DNA of 64,000 nt, from contig JADJFB010000009.1 of the NCBI GenBank assembly GCA_016708845.1, forward strand, positions 124,001 through 188,000, written 5' to 3'. This document shows positions 1 through 10,497 of this stretch, piece after piece. The stretch's first letter is position 1; each line of letters opens with the position of its first letter. The stretch comes from Bacteroidota bacterium (GTDB taxonomy: Bacteria > Bacteroidota > Bacteroidia > B-17B0 > Aurantibacillaceae). Both the position numbers and the translations under genes were made by a program. The notes under the pieces are model-generated. The model was not told the DNA's origin. It saw nothing but the letters and a program-made list of their open reading frames with translations, and made no database searches.

Positions 1-815
1 CACCAGTTGCTAGCCCTACTCGCTTATTTCCAAAATTAGCAAATGTAATTGCAGGAACTTATACTAACTCGGCAGGAGAATTTTTGCCAGGTGCAGCAGG
101 AACTACATTTACAGCCAACACTACTTTAAATTTCAGATTAACGGCAAGAGATAATAAAATGGGCGGAGGCGGAGTTTGCTCTGCAGCTACTCAAGTAACT
201 GTTGTGGCTGCAGCTGGTCCTTTTGCTGTAACTTCACAAAGTGTTATTGGCACATCTTATCCAGGAGGTTCAACGCAAACAGTTAATTGGAATGTTAACG
301 GAACAGATGCAGCACCAATAAACTGTGCAAACGTAAATATTTACTTGAGTACAGATAACGGTGCAACATTCACATTATCGTTGGCAAATACACCAAACGA
401 TGGTTCACAAAGTATTTCTTTACCTACATACACCGTTAACAAAACGACGTGTCGTGTAAAAGTAGAAAGTATTGGAAATGTATTTTTCGACATCAACAAA
501 AAACCTTTCACTATCACTGCTTCTGTTACTGGCTTAAACCAATATGCGAACTTTGCCGATTTTAATATTCAATTGTATCCTAATCCTTTTTCGGGTTCAG
601 TTAAAATTGACATTAATGCAACTAGTGGTTTAGACGAAAATAAAACAGTGATTAATGTGTATGATATTTTAGGTAATATTGTAAGAACCGAAAACATTAA
701 ATTGACAGAAAATTTCTCTAAAACCTACGATTTTTCATCATTAGCAAATGGCACTTACATTGTGGTAGTAACTGATGGGAAACAAAAGTCAGTAGCAAGA
801 TTAATTAAAATGTAA
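1..815 (+). CDS. T9SS-secreted cargo protein, C-terminal part
   Basis: The frame is open from base 3, so the gene starts before the window and only about 270 C-terminal residues are seen. The visible part has Ig/fibronectin-like beta-rich sequence with the phrase 'STQTVNWNV' and a 'STDNGATF' turn, a pattern common in secreted reprolysin-like metallopeptidases of Bacteroidota. It ends in a type A sorting domain: 'LYPNPF' followed by 'YDILGNIV' and a terminal 'KSVARLIKM', which directs export through the type IX system and attachment at the cell surface. The catalytic part lies outside the window, so the enzyme class is inference only. A strong hairpin terminator follows 90 bases downstream. 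Confidence 0.8.
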   Translation, partial: PVASPTRLFPKLANVIAGTYTNSAGEFLPGAAGTTFTANTTLNFRLTARDNKMGGGGVCSAATQVTVVAAAGPFAVTSQSVIGTSYPGGSTQTVNWNVNGTDAAPINCANVNIYLSTDNGATFTLSLANTPNDGSQSISLPTYTVNKTTCRVKVESIGNVFFDINKKPFTITASVTGLNQYANFADFNIQLYPNPFSGSVKIDINATSGLDENKTVINVYDILGNIVRTENIKLTENFSKTYDFSSLANGTYIVVVTDGKQKSVARLIKM

Positions 816-902
816 TATCAGATTGGTAATTCAAAAAAAATCAAAAAAAGTTTTTTTTATAAATATTAATCATTAAATTTGGTCATAATCATTTAAAATC
901 TT

Positions 903-931
903 ATCCCCGAAGAAATTCGGGGATTTTTTTT
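903..931 (+). terminator. Rho-independent terminator after the T9SS cargo gene
   Basis: A 9-bp perfect stem (ATCCCCGAA with TTCGGGGAT) closes a GAAA loop and runs into eight T residues. It ends the transcript of the partial secreted-protein gene. Confidence 0.9.
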
Positions 932-1013
932 GCCCAAAAATTCTACAAAAAGATAGGTGAATGAACAAAAAAAAGCTATTTTAGACGACTAATTAAAAAT
1001 ACTAAACACTTAT

Positions 1014-2392
1014 ATGGAACAAGCTACCGCACCAAAAACTGGACATCCAAAAGCCTTATATTTATTATTCTTCACTGAAATGTGGGAACGATTTAGTTAT
1101 TACGGAATGCGTGGTATATTAATTTTATACCTAACAAAAACTTTTATAGAAGGTGGATTGGGTATAAACGAACAATCAGCCTCATTGATTTACGGTTTTT
1201 TTACTGGTTTTGTTTACTTTACACCATTAATCGGTGGCTGGTTAGCTGACAGATTCCTAGGTCAAAGAAATGCCATTACAATTGGAGGTTTGACTATGAT
1301 GGTAGGTCAGTTTGTTTTATTTGGCATTAACACACAAACTGGTTTATACATTGGTTTACTTTTATTAATTATTGGTAATGGTTTTTTTAAGCCAAACATT
1401 TCTACATTAGTAGGAAGATTATACGAGGAAGGAGATCCAAAAAGAGATTCAGCTTTCTCAATATTTTATATGGGAATTAACTTAGGTGCATTTTTAGCTC
1501 CTTTAGTAATTGGTATTTTTGCAGAAAACTTATTTGCAACAAAAGATGAAACTGGTAAAATTTTAACTTACGGATACAAATATGGTTTCTTAATTGCAGG
1601 TTTAGGAATGCTTTTAGGTCAAGTATTATTTAACGCAATGGCTAAAAAATACTTAGGAAATATTGGAGAATCTCCAGCTAAAGCAAAAGCCGCTGCAGCT
1701 GCTGAAAATCAACCTGCTAAAGTTGATTTACCAATGACTAAAGAAGAAAAACAACGTGTTACGGTTATTTTCATTTTAACAGCATTTGTAATTTTCTTTT
1801 GGGCTGGATTTGAGCAAGCTGGTTCGTCATTAAGTTTATATACAGATAAATTTATTGATAGAGATGTTTTTGGTTTTGAAATACCAACTTCTTGGTTTCA
1901 ATCAGTTAACCCATTATTCATTGTGGCTTTAGCTCCTTTGTTTTCAATTTTCTGGACAAGTAAAATAGGTCAAAATTAACTACTCCTGTTAAAATGGGAT
2001 TAGGTATGATACTATTAGGTGTTGGTTTTTTCTTTATGCTTGGTGCTGTGGCGGAAAGAGGTGGAGACAATCAAGATATTACAGTTAAAGCAAGTTTATT
2101 TTGGTTAGTGATGACTTATTTAATTCACACTTTAGGTGAGTTATGCTTATCCCCTGTAGGATTATCTGTGGTTACAAAATTAGCTCCAGTTAAATTAGCA
2201 TCTTTAATGATGGGTGTTTGGATGTTAGCAACCTTTGTAGCAAACATTATTGGAGGTTTCGTTTCGGCTTATGTAGAGGCATTAGGTGCATTTGCTATTT
2301 TTGCAACAATCGCAGGATTTGTGATTGTTTTAGGAGCTGTCATGATTGCTTTAAACAAACCAATTTTAAAAATGATGCATGGTGTTAGATAA
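1014..2392 (+). CDS. POT-family proton-dependent peptide transporter (frameshifted)
   Basis: Inner-membrane major-facilitator protein that imports di- and tripeptides with protons. The N-terminal 'FFTEMWERFSYYGMRG' is the POT/PTR signature (ExxER motif on helix 1), followed by the usual series of hydrophobic helices and 'GFFKPNISTLVG'. The gene is split by a frameshift at the A run 1972-1975: the first frame ends at 1979 and the second continues from there. Adding one A restores a continuous reading 'KIGQKLTTPVKMG', so this is almost certainly a one-base deletion and not two genes. Total length about 460 residues, normal for bacterial POT proteins. A paralogue follows directly downstream beyond a terminator. 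Confidence 0.9.
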
Positions 2393-2417
2393 TAGTTCTT
2401 ACATCAATAAATAAATT

Positions 2418-2450
2418 AAAACCTCTCTGAAATATTTAGAGAGGTTTTTT
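2418..2450 (+). terminator. Terminator between the two POT genes
   Basis: An 11-bp stem (AAAACCTCTCT with AGAGAGGTTTT) and a T run lie between the tandem peptide transporters, so the second is probably transcribed separately. Confidence 0.85.
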
Positions 2451-2468
2451 CATTATAAAAAATAACCC

Positions 2469-3979
2469 ATGGAAAAACAACTAACAATAGAAGAAATACA
2501 AGACTTTAAAGGGAAATACCCGAAACAAATTTGGCCTTTATTTTTTAGTGAAATGTGGGAACGTTTCTCCTTTTATGGAATGCGTGGTATGTTGGTTTTC
2601 TTTATGATTAACCACCTTAATTTTAACGAAGTAGTTGCCAATTTGCAATATGGAGCAACTCAAGCCTTTGTGTATGCTTTTACTTTTGTTGGAGGATTAT
2701 TTGCTGATAAAATTTTAGGGAAACGCCGCTCTTTATTTTGGGGTGGTATCTTAATGATTATTGGAAGTGTATTGCTAGCCATCAACCCAACCGATTTTTT
2801 CTTTTTAGGAATAGCTTTTAACGTAGTAGGTACTGGATTTTTTAAACCAAACATTTCGAGTATGGTTGGTAATTTATACAGAGACGGCGACAACAGAGTG
2901 GATGCCGGCTTTATGTTATTTTATGCAGGCGTAAATGCTGGTGCTTTTTTTGGAGGATATGCTTGTATTGCCATAGGTAAAGGAGAAATGATATCATCAT
3001 TAGTACCTGAAGCCATGCGCTGGAATGTAGCCTTTGGATTATCTTCTGTATTTATGGTCATTAGCTTATTAACCTTTACACAAACTCAAAAAAAACTAGG
3101 CAACATTGGTTTATCGCCATTATTACACCTACCAAAAAATACCAGACTTACTCGTGAAATATTAACCTTTGCAGGTTCCTTAATCGCCGTTCCTCTTATT
3201 ATGTTTATGGTAGCTAAAACTGAATATACCGATTGGTTTATGTACACTATTGGACCATTAGCCATATTATATGTTTTATTTGAGATGCGAAATTTTTCGG
3301 CAGTTGAAAATAAAAAAATAGTTGCAGCTTTATTATTCATGATCTTCTCGATTTTCTTTTGGGCATTTTTTGAACAAAGCGGAGGTTCATTAAGCATTTT
3401 TGCAGCTAATAATTTAAGTGATTCTATATTAGGCATGCACTTAGATCCAAATGGTGTAAACAACTCATCAAACTCGCTATATGTTATTATTTTTGCTACT
3501 CCCTTAGGTTTATTATGGCTATGGTTGGCTAACCGCAAAGCCGAGCCAAACACTATCGTAAAATTTGGTTTAGGATTCATCTTTTTGGCCGTAGGTTTTT
3601 ACATTTTTTACTCTAGTAAATTATTTGCCGATGGGAATGGTATTTCATCACTTGGGCTTTTTGCTTTTGGATGGTTCATCATTACTTTTGGTGAACTTTG
3701 CCTCTCGCCTATTGGAACCTCTGTAATGACTAAATTATCTCCTAGTAAATTACAAGCCGTTATTATGGGAATGTGGTTTTAGCGAGTGCTTACGGACAGT
3801 ATTTTGCAGGATTATTAGGAGCAAACATCGCCAGTGCCTCTGAAAATTCTACAAATCTTGAAAAGCTACACATATACGCCGATGGATACAAACAGTTAGG
3901 TATTTATGCACTTATTGCGGGTATTGTACTTATTGCCATTTCTCCAATTATGAAAAAATTAATGGGAGGCGTTAAATAA
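2469..3979 (+). CDS. POT-family peptide transporter, second tandem copy (frameshifted)
   Basis: Paralogue of the preceding gene with the same helix-1 signature 'FFSEMWERFSFYGMRG', the 'GFFKPNISSMVG' motif and a late 'GELCLSPIG' segment; about 503 residues if joined. The reading frame breaks at the T run 3777-3780. Adding one T gives 'GMWFLASAYGQYF', which is the expected continuation, so the two frames (to 3782 and from 3773) are one gene. Substrate range cannot be read from sequence. Two adjacent POT genes fit a bacterium that feeds on proteins, together with its type IX secreted enzymes. Confidence 0.9.
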
Positions 3980-4031
3980 GATTTAACAATTAGGTAAGCT
4001 TTTCGAAATCCAAATTAACAGATTTTGGCAT

Positions 4032-4039
4032 TACCTTTG
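4032..4039 (+). promoter_or_regulatory. Probable -7 promoter box (TACCTTTG)
   Basis: TACCTTTG matches the Bacteroidota -7 consensus TAnnTTTG and sits 14 bases before the start of the thioredoxin-fold gene. I see no clear -33 TTTG at the right distance, only a TTTTCG near 4005, so this is tentative. Confidence 0.4.
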
Positions 4040-4053
4040 TTTTATAAAATAGC

Positions 4054-4707
4054 ATGTTTAACTGGAAAGATATATCAATGGCAGGCATCATAGGGATGGC
4101 CATTGTATTTTACACTTGCAAAAAAAGCACCTTGCAAGCCTCCATTAATTCTCCCGAAAACAAAGTGAGTAATTTTATAGTTGAAGATAATTCTACTTTC
4201 TCCTTTGTTTCAGAAAACACTTATACCGAATTTCATGAAAATTCACCTGTAAACTGGATTACGTTTGATGAAGCATATGCTAAATGCAAAAAAAATCCAC
4301 GTCCTATTATGGTGGATGTTTACACAACTTGGTGTGGACCTTGTAAAATGATGAGTGCTCAAACTTTCAATAATCCATTAATCGCAAAATACATTAACGA
4401 AAATTTCTACGCCGTAAAATTTGATGCCGAAAGTAAAGACAGTGTGAAATTTGATAAATATGTTTTTGTGTCAACAGATGCATCAAATCCTAAAGCTCCG
4501 CATCAATTTGCAGCTTCTATTTTGGATAATCAATTAGCTTATCCATCAATTGTATTTTTGAACAATCAAATTCAGCGCCTTGATATTTTAAAAGGTTTTA
4601 TGCCTCCACAACAATTTGAGCCAGTGTTAACCTATTATGGTTCGGGCGACTACCAAAAAACAAAATGGGAAGATTACCAAAAAGGCTTTGTTCCTACTCT
4701 TAAATAA
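4054..4707 (+). CDS. Thioredoxin-fold protein, probable lipoprotein
   Basis: A 217-residue protein with an N-terminal hydrophobic segment ending in 'FYTCKK', which resembles a Bacteroidota lipobox, so it is probably anchored in a membrane and acts in the periplasm. The thioredoxin domain starts near residue 70: 'RPIMVDVYTTWCGPCKMM' holds the WCGPC redox active site. The rest fits the thioredoxin_7/DsbD-gamma-like group that reduces or isomerises disulfides of exported proteins. Its partner is not evident from the neighbours. It stands alone between POT transporters and a response regulator. Confidence 0.85.
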   Translation: MFNWKDISMAGIIGMAIVFYTCKKSTLQASINSPENKVSNFIVEDNSTFSFVSENTYTEFHENSPVNWITFDEAYAKCKKNPRPIMVDVYTTWCGPCKMMSAQTFNNPLIAKYINENFYAVKFDAESKDSVKFDKYVFVSTDASNPKAPHQFAASILDNQLAYPSIVFLNNQIQRLDILKGFMPPQQFEPVLTYYGSGDYQKTKWEDYQKGFVPTLK

Positions 4708-4804
4708 TTACTTTTTATTTTCCTATTTCTCTGCTTTACATCATTGTTATTATAAAACAATAATTTTTTATTTAATATATAATAATCCTTATTATATTTA
4801 ATGA

Positions 4805-5445
4805 GTGAGTATTTTAAAAATATACATTGTAGATGATCATCAAATGCTAATTGATGGGTTAAAAGCCTTATTAAGTGGCGAGACGCATCTATCCGTTGTT
4901 GGACAAAATACATTACCAAAAATCGCTTCTCAAGAAATTGCCAAACTTTGTCCTGATATTGTACTAACAGACATCAACATGCCTGAAATGGATGGTATTG
5001 AATTAACTAAAGAAATAAAAAAAACGAATCCCGAGGTTAAAGTCATTGCTTTATCTATGTTTGGAGAGCGAGAAACGATTAGTGATATGTTGAAAGCAGG
5101 CGTTAGTGCTTACATTTTAAAAACACGGGTAAACAAGAACTATTAAATGCCATTGATAAAGTGGCGAAAGGTGGAACGTTTTTTAGTGATGAAGTAGCGG
5201 ATGAAATGAAGAAGGTGAATACAACTTCAGAATCCAAAGAAATAACCTTGTCCTTACGAGAAATTGAAGTGGTAGAATTAATAGCGAAAGAGTACACCAA
5301 CGCTAAAATTGCAGAAGCCTTATTCATTAGTGAACGCACGGTTGAAACGCATCGCAAAAATATTTTCAGAAAAACAGATACTAAAAGTGTGATCGGTCTT
5401 TTAAAATATTGCGTTGACAAACGCATTATTAAGCCTTTAAAATAA
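4805..5445 (+). CDS. NarL/FixJ-type response regulator (frameshifted)
   Basis: Two-component DNA-binding regulator. The receiver domain begins 'ILKIYIVDDHQML' with the acidic pair, the phospho-acceptor Asp at about residue 56 ('VLTDINMPEMDG'), and the conserved Lys near 'AYILK'. The C-terminal LuxR-type helix-turn-helix holds 'LSLREIEVVELIAKEYTNAKIAEALFIS' and 'TVETHRKNI'. The frame breaks at the A run 5119-5123; one more A restores 'YILKNTGKQELLNAIDKVAKGG'. The start is taken as GTG 4805 because the ATG at 4801 is in another frame. The likely cognate kinase is the HisKA_3 sensor at 8526, three genes away. Confidence 0.88.
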
Positions 5446-5446
5446 T

Positions 5447-6103
5447 TTACAAAGGCTGAGTTTTAATTTTTTTAAGTTCAAAAACAATAATCGGCGTTAT
5501 TATTAACGTTGGTCCCAACCATAATATAATTGGGTTTAAGGGAATATGACTACTTTGATTTACAGTAAATGCTGTAATAGCACCAATATAACTACCGCAC
5601 ATATTACCAATATGCATTTTTAACCAATATAAAGTTTGTTTAGGCTTAGTTAATAAATGCTGTGTGTTTTTAATGACTCCCCATAAACCAAAAGAACCAA
5701 AGGTTAAAGGGATTAAAGCATTCATATCTCTATTTTCGATATAATAATAAACGGCAAAAATAATTAAGCCCACAAAGGTAACACCTGCAATAGCTTCTAC
5801 AATCCAATCTATTTTTGCTGGTTTTTGACCATTATGTAGATTTTTTAAACGTAAAGCTCTGTATGCAATGATGGTAGAGTAATACGTGAAAATGGCAATA
5901 AAAAATAAAAACAATAAACCTTTACATACCGACAAAAAAATGCCCGTTACAAAAATGGTGGTCATACAATAAAAATAAAACCTACCAACAGGTTTATGCT
6001 TGGGAGTGTTTTTCTTTAAAATAATAGCCAATGCACCAAAAATTAAAGCACCAATACCTGCTAATACATGTATTAAAATTGCAATTGTGAAGATTTTTTC
6101 CAT
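5447..6103 (-). CDS. Multi-pass membrane protein, DUF2306-like
   Basis: A 218-residue protein with about six hydrophobic helices. The N-terminal helix pair contains 'HVLAGIGALIFGALAI' followed by 'KHKPVGRFYFYCM', the layout of DUF2306-type membrane proteins of unknown function. It converges on the response regulator, separated by one base, and lies about 140 bases downstream of the LytTR regulator on the same strand, so the LytTR protein may control it. Family assignment is from memory of the motif and moderate only. Confidence 0.6.
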   Translation of the reverse strand: MEKIFTIAILIHVLAGIGALIFGALAIILKKNTPKHKPVGRFYFYCMTTIFVTGIFLSVCKGLLFLFFIAIFTYYSTIIAYRALRLKNLHNGQKPAKIDWIVEAIAGVTFVGLIIFAVYYYIENRDMNALIPLTFGSFGLWGVIKNTQHLLTKPKQTLYWLKMHIGNMCGSYIGAITAFTVNQSSHIPLNPIILWLGPTLIITPIIVFELKKIKTQPL

Positions 6104-6245
6104 AATGATTGATTTTTATGGAAACAAACCTACAACGACTTGACACCACAAGTCAAATAAAAGGGCTGATTAGCAATACTTTGGGATAATTATCAAAGTT
6201 TGGGATGAATGACAAACCAAAAAATAAAATTGGGACGAATAACTA

Positions 6246-7150
6246 CTATTTTAAAGATTCTAATCTTTCAAAAAGAGCTTTACTGTAATTTCTAGAAACT
6301 GGAATGGTATCCTTCAATTCAACTTTAAAATCTATTCTGTAACCTTGAGCATTTCCTTTGATGTGATTAATCAATTTCAAATTCACAATATAGCTTCGGT
6401 GACATCTCACTATAAACGGAAATGTTATTTGAGATTCTATACGTTTTAAGCTTCCTCGTAATAATTGCTTGTTGACTTTATTGTTTCTATAAAATACAAT
6501 GTTTGAATAATTATCTGCAGATTCGATAAATAAGAGTTCCTCTGGTTTCAACTCGATTTTATCTTTTTCATTTTCAGCATATAAAATCAATACTTTTTGT
6601 GTTAATAAGCTGTCATTCTTTATTTCTGAAGAAGACTCCGCATCTACTCGATGCTGAAAATCTAAAACTTCCGCTTCCATTAACTCAGCATCCTTTTGAT
6701 TGAGAGTTACAAAACGATTATATTTTAAAAGAACATTGGCCGCTATGGGAAAAATCCCTAATAAAAAGGTGGCCGTTAATGCTAATAGTAATTCTTGAAA
6801 ATTAACATTACTAATTCTAATTAAATTACCATAACACAAATTACCAAAGGCTATAAACACTAACACTAAAAGTAAACCCAAAGTTTCTTTCCAAATCGTC
6901 CAGGTTTCTTCAGGGTTTTGCTTTTAAAAAAAGTCGTTGAAATAAGTCTAAAAACTAGGGGACAAATAAAGGACACCAAACCAAAGCCTAATAATTTCAA
7001 TATTTTATAATCGGTTTGCCAGATTGAAACACCAAAAGGTTGAAATACAATTAAGAAAAAGGCAACAAAACAACCAATCAAAAAATTAGAGTACACGTCT
7101 CTAAACGAAAAGGAATAATAAGGATATGGTTTCTTTAAAAATGAAAACAT
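6246..7150 (-). CDS. LytTR-family membrane-bound DNA-binding regulator (frameshifted)
   Basis: Transcription regulator with an N-terminal membrane region of about four helices and a C-terminal LytTR domain. The DNA-binding part shows 'ELLFIESADNYSNIVF', 'RGSLKRIES', 'FIVRCHRSYIVNL' and 'DTIPVSRNYSKAL', all typical. The frame breaks near 6893-6895 (AAA on the plus strand); one more base restores 'RFWKETLGLLLV', joining the 7150-start part to the part ending at 6246. The start is ATG 7150; the TTG at 7153 abuts the rimO stop, so rimO and this gene are probably cotranscribed. No receiver domain is present, so the signal is sensed by other means, probably through the membrane part. Confidence 0.85.
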
Positions 7151-7153
7151 CAA

Positions 7154-8465
7154 TTATACTAAATCGCCATACAAATCAAAATCGCTGGCATCATTAATTT
7201 TCACGTTCGCAAAATCTCCAATACGCACATAATTTGTATCAGTAGCTTTTACTAATACTTCATTATCCACATCAGGACTATCAAACTCAGTGCGTCCAAC
7301 AAAATAATCATTCTCTTTTCTGTCAAATAATACTTTGTAGGTCTTACCAATCTTATCTTGATTTAAATTATAGGAGATTTCTTGTTGTAATTTCATCACC
7401 GCATCTGCACGCTCTTTCTTCACTTTTTCTTTCACATCGTCTTTCAATAAATGTGCATGTGTGTTTTCTTCGTGCGAATAAGTAAAAATGCCCAAACGTT
7501 CAAATTTAGTATCACTAACCCATTGCAGCATTTCTTCATGATCTTGCTTTGTTTCACCTGGATAACCAGCAATTAAAGTGGTACGAATTGCAATACCTGG
7601 AACCTTATCTCTAATTTGATTTACCGTATCAATTGTTTTTTGTTTGGTAATACCACGACGCATGCTCGTTAACATATTATCTGTAATGTGTTGCAAAGGC
7701 ATATCTAAGTAGTTACACACATTGCTTCTTTTATTCATTACATCTAATACATCCATAGGAAAACCACTTGGAAAAGCATAATGCAAACGAATCCAATCAA
7801 TACCTTCTACATCACTCAACTGATCGACCAAATTAGCTAACTCACGTTTTTTGTATATATCCAATCCATAGTAAGTTAAATCCTGCGCAATTAACAATAA
7901 CTCACGCGTGCCTTTACTTGCTAATAATTTTGCTCTACTAACTAAAGCTTCTATTGGCTCAGAAATATGTTTACCGCGCATTAATGGGATAGCGCAAAAG
8001 CTACAAGGCCTATCGCAACCTTCACTAATTTTAAAATAGGCAAAGTGATTAGGGTAGTTAATAAACGCTCTCCTACTAATTCCTTTTATAATCTGCTTTT
8101 AATGTTTTTAAGATTTTAGGTAAATCACGTGTCCCAAAATACGCATCTACATCCGGAATTTCTTTTTCCAAATCTGCTTTATAGCGTTCGCTTAAGCAAC
8201 CTGTCACGTACAATTTTTCAATACTGCCTTCTTTTTTAGCTTCAACATAACGCAAAATCGTATCGATACTTTCTTGCTTGGCATTTTCTACAAATCCACA
8301 AGTATTAATAATCACAATGTTATGATTATCATCTTCGCTTTCGTGCTCTACATTAAAGTTATTAGCCTTTAATTGGCCCATTAATACTTCGCTATCTACA
8401 ATATTTTTGCTGCAACCCAATGTTACAACATTTACCTTGTTCTTTTTAAGTGTTTTTGTCTTCAT
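7154..8465 (-). CDS. rimO: Ribosomal protein S12 methylthiotransferase RimO (frameshifted twice)
   Basis: Radical SAM enzyme that adds a methylthio group to Asp88 of ribosomal protein S12. The N-terminal UPF0004 domain carries three cluster-binding cysteines ('TLGCSKN', 'NTCGFV', 'VTGCLSERY'). The radical SAM motif 'CDRPCSFC' lies in 8003-8030, in a stretch read in neither long open frame. Two deletions explain this: one base at 8084-8087 (TTTT on plus) and one at 8052-8054 (GGG on plus). Restoring both gives 'ELVGERLLTTPNHFAYFKISEGC'. The C-terminal part fits the TRAM RNA-binding domain. Length about 436 residues, normal for RimO. Confidence 0.92.
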
Positions 8466-8525
8466 TATATGGCAAAGATACCATTTTATAGCTATAATTT
8501 AATGAGAAAATAGTACATTTAAAAT

Positions 8526-10496
8526 ATGAAAAGGTTGATTATTTTATTCTTTATCTCTTTAAATACATTCGCTCAAACTTCATTAATTGATAGTTTAATT
8601 AAAGAAACTAATAAAGCATCCATTCACGATTCCGTTAAAATAAAACTATATGGTGATATCGCCTGGGAATTTATAGGTAGCGATATGAATAAGGCACTTG
8701 AATTTGCTAACAAAGAGTTAGAACTCGCTACTAAAACAAAACGAGAAGCAGATATAGCTCAGTCGGAAAGTGACATTGGAAGTATTTACAATAGAAAAAG
8801 TTCTTTTGATACTGCTTTAATTCATTATAACAAAGCTTTAAGTATTAGAGAGAAATTAAAACAAGATGTAAAGGTTGCTGGCATTTATACAAATATTGCA
8901 ACGGTTTTAATGCGTCAAAGTAAATTTGAAGAAGCCCTAGCTATTAACTTTAAATCCTTGAAGATATTTGAAAAAGTTGGAGACGAAGTAAAACAAGCTA
9001 TTTCATTAGGAAATATTGGCAATCTATACTACGAACTTGAACAAAATAAACCAGCAGAACAGTTTTACAGAAAGTCATTGGCTTTGGCTCGAAAAACAAA
9101 TCATTTAATGACCATTGGAAATGATTTAGTAAACATTGGAGGATTGAAATTTGAATATGGTGTGCAGTTTGATAAATTAGTGAATGCACAAGAATTAGAT
9201 TCTGCCCTTATTTATTTTAGCGAGGCCGAAACCGTGTTAACCACTATTAATGCCACCTATAATTTAGCGGCTGTTTATAATAACATTGGGCGTATTTACA
9301 CGATTAAACAAAATCATAAAAAAGCACTAGATTATTACGAAAAAGCGCTAAAAGCTCGTGAGATTTTGGAAGACAAATACGGTATTGGCTTGTCATACAT
9401 CAACCTAGCTGAAACAGAAAGGCTTTTAGGAAACAATACAAAATGCATTGATTACTTAATTAAAGCCTCAGATATATTTTTGAGTTTAAAAAATTATTTA
9501 AACCTCAAACAAGCCTATGCTAAACTAGCTGAGGCCTACGAACTAAAAAAAGATTATCCTGCGAGTCTAAAATACTATCAACTTTTGCGAGTTATAAAAG
9601 ATTCTATTTACAATGAAGATAACGCCAAACAGATGGCTGAAATGCAAACCAAATATGATGTTGAGAAAAAAGATTTAGAGCTAGCTAAAAACAAAGCAGA
9701 AATAGAAACAAAAGAGAAACAAGCTTATATTAAAAACATTATTATTATTGCTATTGTTGTTTTAATGCTGTTAGTAGCGATTACAGGATTTTTATTTTAT
9801 CGCAAAAAACAAATTGAGCAACAGGCCAAATTAGATGCAGAAATTGCAAGTCAGAAAGAAATTAGAACAAAAGCTATTTTAGAAGCTGAAGAAAAAGAAC
9901 GACGACGAATTGCTCAGGATTTACATGACGGCGTTGGGCAATTATTGAGCGCTGCTAAATTAAATTTAAGTAATCTAGATTCTAAAATCACCACTCAAAC
10001 TGAGGAACAAAAATTAGCCATGCAAAACGCCTTAAGTTTGGTGGATGATTCTGTTAAAGAAGTAAGAGCTGTTTCTCATAACATGATGCCTAATACATTA
10101 ATTAAATTAGGTTTAGCAAGTGCCGTAAGAGAGTTTATTACAAAACTAGGAAATGCTCCTACTTTAAAAGTAGATCTAGAAATAGTTGGTTTAGACACAC
10201 GATTAGATAATCAAGTGGAAACTGTTTTATACAGAGTCATTCAAGAAATCGTAAACAATATTATTAAACATGCCAAAGCCTCTCAAATTAGCATGCAATT
10301 AATACGTCACGAAACGGAGCTAAACATTATGATTGAAGATAATGGTGTGGGATTTGACACGAATCAGTTAGATGATTTTGAAGGCATTGGATTAAAAGGT
10401 ATTCAAACACGCATCGAATTTTTAAATGGTAGTGTACATTTTGATTCTTCTATTGGAAGAGGGACAACTGTTATCATTGATATTCCTCTAGTTTAA
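8526..10496 (+). CDS. TPR-containing sensor histidine kinase (HisKA_3 family)
   Basis: A 656-residue kinase. Residues 1-16 are a signal peptide ('LFFISLNTFAQ'), followed by about seven tetratricopeptide-like repeats in the periplasm up to residue 370, a short coiled coil, one transmembrane helix near 401-423 and a cytoplasmic kinase. The phospho-acceptor His (about residue 467) lies in 'RRIAQDLHDGVGQLL', the NarX/DesK-type H box. The ATPase domain has the N box 'QEIVNNIIKHAKA' and G box 'EDNGVGFD'. This kinase type pairs with NarL-type regulators such as the one at 4805. The next gene starts one base after its stop. Confidence 0.9.
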   Translation: MKRLIILFFISLNTFAQTSLIDSLIKETNKASIHDSVKIKLYGDIAWEFIGSDMNKALEFANKELELATKTKREADIAQSESDIGSIYNRKSSFDTALIHYNKALSIREKLKQDVKVAGIYTNIATVLMRQSKFEEALAINFKSLKIFEKVGDEVKQAISLGNIGNLYYELEQNKPAEQFYRKSLALARKTNHLMTIGNDLVNIGGLKFEYGVQFDKLVNAQELDSALIYFSEAETVLTTINATYNLAAVYNNIGRIYTIKQNHKKALDYYEKALKAREILEDKYGIGLSYINLAETERLLGNNTKCIDYLIKASDIFLSLKNYLNLKQAYAKLAEAYELKKDYPASLKYYQLLRVIKDSIYNEDNAKQMAEMQTKYDVEKKDLELAKNKAEIETKEKQAYIKNIIIIAIVVLMLLVAITGFLFYRKKQIEQQAKLDAEIASQKEIRTKAILEAEEKERRRIAQDLHDGVGQLLSAAKLNLSNLDSKITTQTEEQKLAMQNALSLVDDSVKEVRAVSHNMMPNTLIKLGLASAVREFITKLGNAPTLKVDLEIVGLDTRLDNQVETVLYRVIQEIVNNIIKHAKASQISMQLIRHETELNIMIEDNGVGFDTNQLDDFEGIGLKGIQTRIEFLNGSVHFDSSIGRGTTVIIDIPLV

Positions 10497-10497
10497 A

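Noticed and set aside
3086..3580. Minus-strand 164-residue frame inside the second POT gene
   Set aside because: It lies fully opposite a well-supported transporter gene and has no recognisable domain.
4742..4765. Hairpin ATTGTT/AACAAT with T run as terminator after the thioredoxin gene
   Set aside because: The stem is only six AT-rich pairs, too weak to call with confidence.
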